From an uncultured Asticcacaulis sp. (GTDB taxonomy: Bacteria; Pseudomonadota; Alphaproteobacteria; Caulobacterales; Caulobacteraceae): DNA of 5,195 bases. This document shows positions 1 to 5,195 of the stretch, in pieces. Position numbers and translations under genes: made by a program. The notes beneath the pieces were generated by a model. It was not told the DNA's origin and did no database searches. It worked only from the letters and a program-made list of their open reading frames with translations. The first letter of the stretch is position 1. Every line of letters begins with the position of its first letter. The stretch is from NCBI GenBank assembly GCA_946480125.1, contig CAMLIY010000236.1, forward strand, positions 1 through 5,195, written 5' to 3'.

Positions 1-1496
1 GCCGAGACATTGGCCTGGATCATCATCTCTTCGATGAGTTGCATGGCATCCAGGCTGACACGCGGCTCGATCTTGACGACCTTGCCTTCCGAATCGAGCG
101 TGATCTTGCGTTCGGGCGAATTGATATGCAGGGGCTGGCGGACATTGCGGCCGCGCGTCAGGCAGGCATGGGCCTCCCACAGCGGCTTGATCAGTGTCTC
201 CACCAGCGGGCCGGTCTTGTCGTCCGGATTGCCGTCGATGGCGGCCTGCGCCTGTTCATAGCTTAGCTTGGCGGCCGAACGCATCAGCCCGCGCACAAAC
301 TTATGTCCAATCTTCTTGCCGGCGGCGTTGAAGACCATGCGCACGGCAAGCGTCGCCCTGTTCTCGCCTTCCTGCAAGCTGCACAGGCCGCTGGAAAGTA
401 CATGCGGCAGCATCGGCTCGACGCGATCGGGGAAATAGGTCGAATTGCCCTTGTCGCGGGCGTCCTTGTCGAGCGAGGAACCGGGCGTCACATAGTGGGC
501 CACGTCGGCGATGGCCACCCAGACGACATAGCCGCCGGGATTGGCCTCGTCCTCGTCGCGGTGGGCATAAACGGCGTCGTCATGATCCTTGGCATCGGAG
601 GGGTCGATGGTGATGAAGGGCAGGTCGCGCAGGTCGGTGCGTTTGCCAAGGCCGGGGGCTTTCGCGGATTTCGCCTCAAGCTCGGTATCAGGATTGAAGC
701 CGATAGACAGGCCATGGCTGTGGATCGACATGATCGAGGCGACCTTCGGCTCATCCTCCTTGCCGATGACCTCAATCACGTTGGCGGGCTTGGGGCCATA
801 GCGGGTAATGCCGCCCACCGGCGCGGCCACCACCACGTCGCCGTCTTCCAGCGCATCAAGATTAGCCCCGGTCAGCGTATAGTTTTCCTTGGTTTTGCGA
901 TTGACCGATTCCAGCCGGTATTCGGTGGCGCCCTTGCGCTGGCGGCCGATCCGCACCACGCCAACAACTTTCGGCGCGCCCTGGTCGAGCACCTTGATCA
1001 GATGCGCCACCCAGCCGTCTGAGGTTTTCTCGAAACGGGCGAATATCCGATCACCGACGGTCGGTGGTGTCTGGACGCTGGTATCTTTCAGCGGCGCCAG
1101 CCGGGCCAGTGGGGCCTTGCTTTGTATTGCGCTACCGCTTCGCTGCTTGAGCGCGGTCTCGTCAGGTTTGCCCCACTGCGCCCACAATTCGCCATCGATA
1201 TCGCGCTCCACCACTTCGCAGACGCCGGTATCGGGCAGGGCGCCAACTGCGCCGAAGGTTTTGCGGCCGCGCTTGTCGAGCTGGCCGGCTTCGGAGAGAT
1301 ATTTCAGGCGTTGGCGAAGGAGCCGGCGGTCGTCACCCTTCAGGCCAAACTGTTTGGCCAGGTCGCCGACATCAAGCTCGCGGTTGGCCGCCAGGGCGTC
1401 AAGCAGGGTCTGGTCGTCCGGCACGCCCCTGGATACCTTGGTGACGGGAGATTTCGGCGGCTTGGCGGCGCGGGGCACGCGGGGAAATTTGCTCAT
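1..1496 (-). CDS. rnr: Ribonuclease R, N-terminal 498 codons (3' end outside window)
   Basis: RNase R is a processive 3'-to-5' exoribonuclease of the RNase II/RNB family that degrades structured RNA in the cytoplasm. I translated the minus strand from the ATG at 1496 and found no stop down to base 1. Residues about 30-75 look like the N-terminal winged-helix domain of RNase R. Cold-shock-like OB regions follow to about residue 245. The RNB catalytic domain begins near 285. Its metal-binding motif DPSDAKDHDDAVY keeps Asp298, Asp304, Asp306 and Asp307, the positions equivalent to the four catalytic aspartates of RNase II. Further on, the RNB stretch FPDRVEPMLPHVLSSGLCSL is also typical. Family members usually run about 750-810 residues, so roughly a third, including the rest of RNB and the S1 domain, lies beyond the edge. 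No ATG or GTG occurs in frame between this start and an upstream TAG, and no clear Shine-Dalgarno precedes it. The gene lies 55 nt downstream of a response-regulator gene and may share its transcript. The linker near residues 113-127 looks like an insertion. Confidence 0.95.
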   Translation of the reverse strand, partial: MSKFPRVPRAAKPPKSPVTKVSRGVPDDQTLLDALAANRELDVGDLAKQFGLKGDDRRLLRQRLKYLSEAGQLDKRGRKTFGAVGALPDTGVCEVVERDIDGELWAQWGKPDETALKQRSGSAIQSKAPLARLAPLKDTSVQTPPTVGDRIFARFEKTSDGWVAHLIKVLDQGAPKVVGVVRIGRQRKGATEYRLESVNRKTKENYTLTGANLDALEDGDVVVAAPVGGITRYGPKPANVIEVIGKEDEPKVASIMSIHSHGLSIGFNPDTELEAKSAKAPGLGKRTDLRDLPFITIDPSDAKDHDDAVYAHRDEDEANPGGYVVWVAIADVAHYVTPGSSLDKDARDKGNSTYFPDRVEPMLPHVLSSGLCSLQEGENRATLAVRMVFNAAGKKIGHKFVRGLMRSAAKLSYEQAQAAIDGNPDDKTGPLVETLIKPLWEAHACLTRGRNVRQPLHINSPERKITLDSEGKVVKIEPRVSLDAMQLIEEMMIQANVS

Positions 1497-1551
1497 GGCC
1501 GCAATGTAAGGGAGACTCAGCGCCTAGGCCATCCCCTGCACCCTAATATTC

Positions 1552-2022
1552 TTAAGAGAAGGCCGCCGGCGGCTGATCGGGCGGCAACTGCATCAGGGTG
1601 AACCAGTATTGCTCGATACGCATGACGATATCGTCATAGGCCTCAGAATCAAGCGGCTTGGTGATGTAACCGTTGGCATGGTGGTCGTAACTGGCCGTCA
1701 CGTCCATATCGGCGCTGGAACTTGACAAAACAATCACCGGAATACGCTTGAATGCCGGGTCTGCCTTGACAGTTTGCAGGAAATCCTGGCCGTGCATATG
1801 CGGCAGGTTGAGATCGAGCAGAATCAGGTCGGGGCGGGCGGCTTCGGCGTGTTCACCTTCGCGGCGCAGGATGCTCAGGCCCTTTTCGCCGGTCTCCGCC
1901 ACAACAATATCGCTGGCCAGGTTGGCGCGCTTGAAAGCCCGCCGCGTAAGGACGGCGTCGCCGCGGTTATCTTCAACCAGCAATACCTGCGCGGCGCGGC
2001 CCCTGTCAGCGATCCGGGTCAT
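1552..2022 (-). CDS. Single-domain response regulator, Rcp1 type (divergent copy)
   Basis: This 156-residue protein is one CheY-like receiver domain with no attached output domain. The acidic pair is Glu17-Asp18 in LLVEDNRGD. The phosphoacceptor is Asp70 in DLILLDLNLP, the switch serine is Ser100 in the SSSS run, and the conserved lysine is Lys122 in YITKPL. The NRGD segment, the LDLNLP motif and the C-terminal IEQYWF...LP segment resemble Rcp1, the partner of the cyanobacterial phytochrome Cph1. The tail is proline-rich (PPDQPPAAF). A strong GGAGGAG ribosome site supports the start. The gene is transcribed divergently from the histidine kinase at 2183, whose HisKA domain is of the class that works with Rcp1-like receivers. 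It is a clear paralogue of the regulator at 3694: I counted about 82 identities over about 138 aligned positions by hand. It most likely accepts phosphate from that kinase. The downstream target is unknown. Confidence 0.93.
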   Translation of the reverse strand: MTRIADRGRAAQVLLVEDNRGDAVLTRRAFKRANLASDIVVAETGEKGLSILRREGEHAEAARPDLILLDLNLPHMHGQDFLQTVKADPAFKRIPVIVLSSSSADMDVTASYDHHANGYITKPLDSEAYDDIVMRIEQYWFTLMQLPPDQPPAAFS

Positions 2023-2026
2023 GCGA

Positions 2027-2033
2027 CTCCTCC
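2027..2033 (-). promoter_or_regulatory. Strong ribosome binding site of the 1552-2022 regulator
   Basis: Read on the minus strand this is GGAGGAG, near-perfectly complementary to the 16S anti-Shine-Dalgarno, about 5 nt before the ATG at 2022. It is much stronger than the sites of the neighbouring genes and fixes this start codon. It suggests this regulator is translated efficiently. Confidence 0.8.
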
Positions 2034-2039
2034 ACTCTT

Positions 2040-2061
2040 GTACACTGGTATAAATGTGTCC
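2040..2061. promoter_or_regulatory. Imperfect dyad with TATA-like core in divergent region, possible operator
   Basis: The 11-base arms 2040-2050 and 2051-2061 match as an inverted repeat at 7 of 11 positions by eye. The outer ACAC/GTGT blocks (2042-2045 and 2056-2059) are perfect and the centre is TATAAA (2049-2054). It sits 18 nt upstream of the regulator's start codon, where the -10 region or an operator for that gene would be. No convincing -35 hexamer is found at normal spacing on either strand, so a promoter cannot be called. A dyad of this quality can also arise by chance. Confidence 0.25.
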
Positions 2062-2073
2062 GCTATTTCAGGC

Positions 2074-2091
2074 CCGCTCGCAAGCGGTTTT
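2074..2091 (+). terminator. Small hairpin followed by four T, terminator-like
   Basis: CCGCT (2074-2078) and AGCGG (2083-2087) form a 5-bp GC-rich stem around the loop CGCA, followed directly by TTTT (2088-2091). It lies between two divergent start regions, not after a gene. If functional, it would act in the kinase leader (plus strand) or as a structural or regulator-binding element. The stem is short and the T run minimal, so intrinsic termination is doubtful. Confidence 0.2.
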
Positions 2092-2173
2092 GGGTAAAGT
2101 CGGGTTGGTTCAAAATCAGGACTTACCTTGGCGTTGTGGTTTGTTGTAAGCTCGCCTTAAGGATCGGGGAGCC

Positions 2174-2180
2174 GGGGGGA
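2174..2180 (+). promoter_or_regulatory. Purine-rich ribosome binding region of the kinase gene
   Basis: GGGGGGA lies only 2 nt before the ATG at 2183 and 14 nt before an in-frame ATG at 2195. A second purine block, GGGGAG (2166-2171), is 11 nt before 2183. Neither start has ideal spacing. I keep 2183 as the longer option. The alternative would remove only four residues, outside the sensor domain. Confidence 0.4.
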
Positions 2181-2182
2181 TT

Positions 2183-3670
2183 ATGGATCACGAGATGAGC
2201 GCAAATGGCTTCATGCCACATGGCTATTGCTTCCTGTGGCAACCGGGCGTTTTGTGGCTGCACGTTTTGTCGGATCTCAGCATTGCTCTGGCCTATTTCG
2301 GCATTCCTCTGGCTCTGATCTATTTCGTCCGCAAACGCCGCGACCTGCCGTTTCAGCGCGTCTTTATCCTGTTAGGCGCCTTTATTCTGCTGTGCGGCTG
2401 CACGCACCTTTTAAGTATCTGGGTGCTGTGGCATCCGGACTATATCTTCGAAGGCTGGGTCAAGGCAGCCACCGCCGTGGCCTCGATCGCCACACTCATC
2501 ATGATCATCCGCCTGATGCCTCAGGCGCTGAAATTTCCCAGCCCGGCCCAGCTTGAGGAGGCCAATGCCAAGCTTGAGGCGATGTATCGCCAGAGCGAGG
2601 AAAACAGCCGCGCTGTCATCGATAATGTGCTGGATGGCATAATCACCATCGATGAACATGACCGCATCCGAAGCTTCAATGCGGCCTGCGGGGCTATTTT
2701 CGGCTATACGGCGGCCGAGGTGACTGGCCAGCCGATTTCGCTGCTCATGCCGGATCCGACCTATACCGAGCATGCGCGCTATGTCAGCGAATATCTGCCG
2801 GTCGATGCCGGCGCGCGCGAGGTTCAGGGGCGGCGCAAGGATGGCAGTCTGTTTTCTGCCGACCTCTCGGTCAGCGCTTTCGAGGTTGACGGCAAACCAC
2901 ACTATACCGGCATCATTCGTGACATCACCCGTGCCAAGCAGGCCGAGGAAGCGCGCCAGAAACTGCTGAAGCGCCTGACCGACTCCAATACCGAACTGGA
3001 GCGCTTCGCCTATGTCGCCTCGCACGACATGCAGGAACCGCTGCGCATGGTGCTTAATTTCAGCCAGATCGTTACCAAGGACTATGCTGACAGGCTTGAT
3101 GACGAGGGCAGGGAATACCTCAAGATCATTAGCGATTCAGCCGAACGAATGCGCGATATGGTGCACGATTTGCTCGAATATGCCCGGCTCGACAAGGAAG
3201 GCGCCCGCTTTGGCAGGGTCGATCTGCGCGCCGAACTGGCGCACGTGCTGGAAAATCTGCGCGGCCTGACGAAGGAGAGCCAGGCGGTCATCACCTATGA
3301 TCCGCTGCCTGTCGTTTCTGGTATCGGGGTGCAACTGATGCGCCTGATGCAGAACCTGATCACCAATGCCATAAAGTACCAGAAAGCCCGGCGGCTGCCG
3401 GTCATCCATATAGGCTGCACGGACGAAGGCGATCATTGGCAGATATCTGTTCGGGACAACGGCATGGGCATAGAAAAAGCTTTTGTCGATCAGATATTCG
3501 AGCCTTTCAGACGGCTGCATAGCTGGGACGGTATCCAGGGAACCGGCCTTGGCCTGTCGGTCTGTAAGAAGATTGTTGAAACCCACGGGGGGCGTATATG
3601 GGTGGTTTCTGAGCCTGATGTCGGAAGCCGCTTCTGTTTCACCATTCCTAAAACGCTCAAAGCCGGATAG
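2183..3670 (+). CDS. Membrane sensor histidine kinase: ethylene-receptor-like domain, PAS, HisKA, HATPase
   Basis: This 495-residue protein is an inner-membrane sensor kinase. Three hydrophobic helices (about residues 26-49, 60-83 and 92-112) align gap-free, offset by 6, with the ethylene-binding domain of plant ETR1. Asp31, Tyr38, Ile41, Pro42, Ile68, Cys71 and His75 correspond to ETR1 Asp25, Tyr32, Ile35, Pro36, Ile62 and the copper ligands Cys65 and His69. A short linker, probably coiled coil (about 121-140), leads to a PAS domain (about 140-250) resembling FixL, with His197 at the heme-ligand position. The HisKA H-box is FAYVASHDMQEPLR, with phosphoacceptor His281; this SHDxQEPLR form is typical of phytochrome-type kinases. 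The HATPase shows the N box (Asn391, Asn395), the G1 box DNGMG (425-429), the F box FEPF (439-442) and the G2 box GTGLGLS (453-459), all intact. There is no receiver domain. It is followed 23 nt later by one Rcp1-like regulator and is divergent from another. Kinase identity is certain. Ligand assignment (ethylene, another small hydrophobic molecule, copper or redox) is inference; some cyanobacterial relatives also respond to light. Confidence 0.95.
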   Translation: MDHEMSANGFMPHGYCFLWQPGVLWLHVLSDLSIALAYFGIPLALIYFVRKRRDLPFQRVFILLGAFILLCGCTHLLSIWVLWHPDYIFEGWVKAATAVASIATLIMIIRLMPQALKFPSPAQLEEANAKLEAMYRQSEENSRAVIDNVLDGIITIDEHDRIRSFNAACGAIFGYTAAEVTGQPISLLMPDPTYTEHARYVSEYLPVDAGAREVQGRRKDGSLFSADLSVSAFEVDGKPHYTGIIRDITRAKQAEEARQKLLKRLTDSNTELERFAYVASHDMQEPLRMVLNFSQIVTKDYADRLDDEGREYLKIISDSAERMRDMVHDLLEYARLDKEGARFGRVDLRAELAHVLENLRGLTKESQAVITYDPLPVVSGIGVQLMRLMQNLITNAIKYQKARRLPVIHIGCTDEGDHWQISVRDNGMGIEKAFVDQIFEPFRRLHSWDGIQGTGLGLSVCKKIVETHGGRIWVVSEPDVGSRFCFTIPKTLKAG

Positions 3671-3680
3671 GCTGTCATAC

Positions 3681-3685
3681 TGGAG
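3681..3685 (+). promoter_or_regulatory. Ribosome binding site deciding the start of the 3694 regulator
   Basis: TGGAG ends 8 nt before the ATG at 3694, a normal distance. An in-frame GTG at 3685 overlaps this site and has no ribosome site of its own at proper spacing. The ATG is therefore preferred, shortening the protein by three residues. Confidence 0.6.
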
Positions 3686-3693
3686 TGCGAAAA

Positions 3694-4149
3694 ATGCCCA
3701 ATCTGCTTATCCGCGAGGGCCGCGCGGCTGAAATCATGCTGGTAGAGGACAATCGCGGCGATGCCCTGCTGGCGGCGCGTGCCTTTCGTCAGGCCGAAAT
3801 CGACAATAATCTCACCGTCGCCGAAACAGGCGAAAAGGCATTGTCGATGTTGCGCCGGGAAGGCGCGTACGCGAATTTCCGTTTGCCTGACCTGATCCTG
3901 CTTGATCTCAACCTGCCGCTAATGAGCGGTCAGGATGTGCTGGCGGCGATCAAGACCGATGATGTGCTGTGCCATATCCCGGTAATCATCCTGTCCAGTT
4001 CGTCGGCGCCGCCTGATATTGCCGGCAGCTACGGGCTTCATGCCAACGCCTATATCGTCAAGCCGCTCAATCTGGAAAATTTCAGTGATGTGGTGCGCTC
4101 GATTGAGCAGTTCTTCTTCGTGCTGGCCGTCCTGCCGGCGTCGGACTAA
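3694..4149 (+). CDS. Single-domain response regulator, Rcp1 type (kinase-linked copy)
   Basis: This 151-residue protein is a lone CheY-like receiver. Acidic residues Glu18-Asp19 lie in MLVEDNRGD, the phosphoacceptor is Asp71 in DLILLDLNLP, the switch serine is Ser101 and the conserved lysine is Lys123 in YIVKPL. The segments SYGLHANAYIVK and IEQFFFVLAVLP match the corresponding parts of Rcp1, including the C-terminal region used for dimerisation in that family. It follows the kinase gene by 23 nt on the same strand, so the two are almost certainly co-transcribed, and it is the most likely direct phosphate acceptor. It is paralogous to the divergent regulator at 1552-2022. The two differ mostly in surface-type positions such as the loop after the switch serine (APPDIAG against ADMDVTA), which could separate their partners. 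With no DNA-binding or enzymatic domain, its output must come from protein-protein contact or onward phosphotransfer. Confidence 0.94.
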   Translation: MPNLLIREGRAAEIMLVEDNRGDALLAARAFRQAEIDNNLTVAETGEKALSMLRREGAYANFRLPDLILLDLNLPLMSGQDVLAAIKTDDVLCHIPVIILSSSSAPPDIAGSYGLHANAYIVKPLNLENFSDVVRSIEQFFFVLAVLPASD

Positions 4150-4150
4150 A

Positions 4151-4846
4151 TTACTTTGAGATGAGGCCAGCGGCAATGTTGATCGTCAGGGCCAGCACCG
4201 TGGCGTTGAACAGATAGGCTGAAACGCAGTGTATCAGGCCGATGCGGCGCATATTGGTGGTGGCGAAATCGACGTCCGCTGTCTGACCCGACGTGCCGAT
4301 GACGAAGGCGAAGTACAGGAAATCAATGTAACGCGGATCTTCCGTGCCCGGAAAAATCAGCACGGGCTTGCCTTTGTTTCTGGGCCGTTCGGCATAATAG
4401 CCATGGGCATAGTGAAAGGCGAAAGCGATATGGATATAGGTCCATGAGCTTATCAGGGTCAGACCGGAAAGGGCGACATGCCAGGCCTTGGCGGGATTGC
4501 TGACATTTTGCGTGGTGGCCAGTTCGCCGACAATGGCCACAAAGCTCAGAATGGCCGCCAGGATTGACAGCAACAGAATAACCCCTTCACCGTCATCATA
4601 GAGGTGGGCATGATTTTTCAGGGTATTATGATCGGCTGTGAGCATGGCATGGATGGCCGTGGCGATATAAAGAACCGTAAAGCTGTTCCAGCCAACCAGT
4701 GAGGCGGTCATGCCGGTCATTGATGTCAGGAAAAGACAGGCCATCAGTATGGCCAGCCCCGCAAGGATCGACAGGATGAGCTGTGGCTTCTGGCGCAGGT
4801 AGCGGATGACGTGAAGGTCTAGGAAGCCGGTTTTTGCAGGGGTCAT
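4151..4846 (-). CDS. DUF1345 family integral membrane protein
   Basis: This 231-residue hydrophobic protein is recognised as DUF1345, a family of unknown function. The characteristic C-terminal half is present: HYAHGYYAE (145-153), the block FPGTEDPRYIDFLYFAFVIG (165-184), a following Gln-x-x-Asp (188-191), MRR (199-201) and a last helix with FNATVLALTINI. I see about six probable membrane segments, near residues 23-43, 50-70, 89-110, 122-147, 174-190 and 202-228. It therefore sits in the inner membrane. The length is usual for the family. The ATG at 4846 gives the full family N-terminus, though no strong ribosome site precedes it. The gene converges on the response regulator at 3694-4149, stop codons one base apart, and diverges from the SRPBCC gene at 4940. 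Nothing in the sequence ties it to the two-component system. No transport substrate or activity can be assigned. Confidence 0.9.
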   Translation of the reverse strand: MTPAKTGFLDLHVIRYLRQKPQLILSILAGLAILMACLFLTSMTGMTASLVGWNSFTVLYIATAIHAMLTADHNTLKNHAHLYDDGEGVILLLSILAAILSFVAIVGELATTQNVSNPAKAWHVALSGLTLISSWTYIHIAFAFHYAHGYYAERPRNKGKPVLIFPGTEDPRYIDFLYFAFVIGTSGQTADVDFATTNMRRIGLIHCVSAYLFNATVLALTINIAAGLISK

Positions 4847-4875
4847 GTTATTCTAACTTGTCAGTTGGCGGACCT

Positions 4876-4906
4876 ATGTTAGGCTCTCCGATCGGGCGTT
4901 TGTCAA
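4876..4906 (-). promoter_or_regulatory. Candidate sigma70-type promoter for the DUF1345 gene
   Basis: On the minus strand a perfect TTGACA (4906 down to 4901) is followed after 19 nt by TAACAT (4881 down to 4876), about 30 nt before the start codon at 4846. The -35 is ideal, but the -10 is weak and the spacer is long. It lies in the 93-nt divergent region shared with the SRPBCC gene. No matching plus-strand promoter was found there. Confidence 0.35.
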
Positions 4907-4927
4907 TTTTACCTTTCCCGGAAGGCA

Positions 4928-4932
4928 CAGGA
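4928..4932 (+). promoter_or_regulatory. Ribosome binding site of the SRPBCC gene
   Basis: CAGGA ends 7 nt before the ATG at 4940, which supports that codon as the start. A second purine block, GGAAGG (4920-4925), is 14 nt away, too far to be the main site. Confidence 0.5.
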
Positions 4933-4939
4933 TTCGTTT

Positions 4940-5195
4940 ATGGCGATCAGTTTTCAGCATGGTATCGATTTGCCGCAGTCTCCGCATCAGGTGTTCACCC
5001 TTCTGGCCGATTATTCAAAGGTGCCCTTGTGGCTGAAGCGCTGTGAAGGCGTGGCGAAGCAAAGTTCCGGTCCCAACAAGGTTGGCGACAAGTTGCGCTA
5101 CGCCTATTGCGAAGGCGGCCGTCATGGCCTGATGGATGGCGTGATCACCGCCTATGAAGAAGACCGCCACATGGCCTATCGCTATTATGACAAGA
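4940..5195 (+). CDS. SRPBCC (START/polyketide cyclase-like) family protein, N-terminal 85 codons
   Basis: I translated the open frame from the ATG at 4940 to the right edge with no stop. The N-terminus has the pattern of the SRPBCC helix-grip fold: a first strand (ISFQHGIDLP), then SPHQVFTLLADYSKVPLWL, where the first helices and the aspartate-tyrosine turn lie. A strand and glycine region follows (CEGVAKQSSGPNKVGDKLRY), then GVITAYEEDRHMAYRYYD, where the strands lining the hydrophobic cavity continue. Such proteins are commonly about 140-160 residues and bind or transform small hydrophobic ligands, but the fold gives no specific substrate. No signal peptide is seen, so it is probably cytoplasmic. 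It is transcribed divergently from DUF1345 with 93 nt between the starts. The fold assignment rests on the visible part only. Confidence 0.75.
   Translation, partial: MAISFQHGIDLPQSPHQVFTLLADYSKVPLWLKRCEGVAKQSSGPNKVGDKLRYAYCEGGRHGLMDGVITAYEEDRHMAYRYYDK

Noticed and set aside
303..1022. Long plus-strand open frame of 239 codons (also frames at 889-1509 and 1122-1601)
   Set aside because: These lie antisense to rnr, whose minus-strand translation shows the RNase R domains and catalytic aspartates without interruption. The plus-strand products have no recognisable domain.
1748..2097. Two plus-strand open frames antisense to the first response regulator
   Set aside because: The minus-strand frame carries a full receiver domain and a strong ribosome site. 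The plus-strand frames are its shadows.
2147..2159. TAAG/CTTA inverted repeat upstream of the kinase
   Set aside because: A 4-bp AT-rich stem is too weak and too common to call a regulatory structure.
2411..3025. Minus-strand open frame of 204 codons inside the kinase
   Set aside because: It is antisense to the PAS and linker region of a clearly real kinase. It has no domain, ribosome site or family resemblance.
3137..3586. Minus-strand open frame of 149 codons over the HATPase region
   Set aside because: It is the complement of conserved kinase boxes and its product is unlike any known protein.
3685..3693. GTG at 3685 as the start of the second regulator
   Set aside because: It overlaps the ribosome binding site that correctly serves the ATG at 3694.
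2858..4860. Plus-strand TTGTCA at 4858-4863 as a promoter for the SRPBCC gene
   Set aside because: The nearest TATGTT (4875-4880) is only 11 nt away, too close for a sigma70 promoter, and no other -10 is found at 16-18 nt.
4834..5046. Plus-strand open frame of 70 codons spanning the DUF1345/SRPBCC intergenic region
   Set aside because: It overlaps both neighbours, and the other frame from 4940 gives a credible SRPBCC N-terminus with its own ribosome site.

Overview
The window looks like chromosomal DNA from an alphaproteobacterium. RNase R, the DUF1345 protein and the Rcp1-type regulators all read like alphaproteobacterial proteins, and base composition is moderately GC-rich. The style is compatible with Caulobacterales such as an Asticcacaulis or Caulobacter relative, but that placement is an impression rather than a test. 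Nearly every base is coding. I see no mobile element, CRISPR array, tRNA or rRNA.

Layout: (1) Positions 1-1496, minus strand: the first 498 codons of ribonuclease R, with the C-terminus beyond the left edge. (2) 1552-2022, minus strand: a stand-alone Rcp1-type response regulator, ending 55 nt before rnr on the same strand. (3) 2023-2182: a 160-nt divergent intergenic region with a strong ribosome binding site for the regulator, an imperfect dyad and a small hairpin. (4) 2183-3670, plus strand: a 495-residue membrane sensor histidine kinase. (5) 3694-4149, plus strand: a second Rcp1-type regulator, 23 nt after the kinase. (6) 4151-4846, minus strand: a DUF1345 membrane protein, convergent with the second regulator, one base between the stop codons. 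(7) 4940-5195, plus strand: the start of an SRPBCC-fold protein, divergent from DUF1345 and cut by the right edge.

The centre of interest is the two-component module at 1552-4149. The kinase's three-helix N-terminus aligns without gaps to the ethylene-binding domain of plant ETR1. Every copper or ethylene pocket residue I can recall is kept (Asp31, Tyr38, Ile41, Pro42, Ile68, Cys71, His75). Next comes a FixL-like PAS domain that keeps a histidine at the heme-ligand position (His197), and then a phytochrome-type HisKA/HATPase core with His281. The kinase carries no receiver of its own and is bracketed by two paralogous single-domain receivers, so phosphate presumably passes to one or both. Neither receiver has an output domain, so the end effect (motility, chemotaxis-like behaviour, a further phosphorelay) cannot be read from the window. 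Ethylene-receptor-like kinases are already known in cyanobacteria and some proteobacteria. The less familiar parts are the putative copper plus putative heme sensor combination and the one-kinase, two-receiver arrangement.
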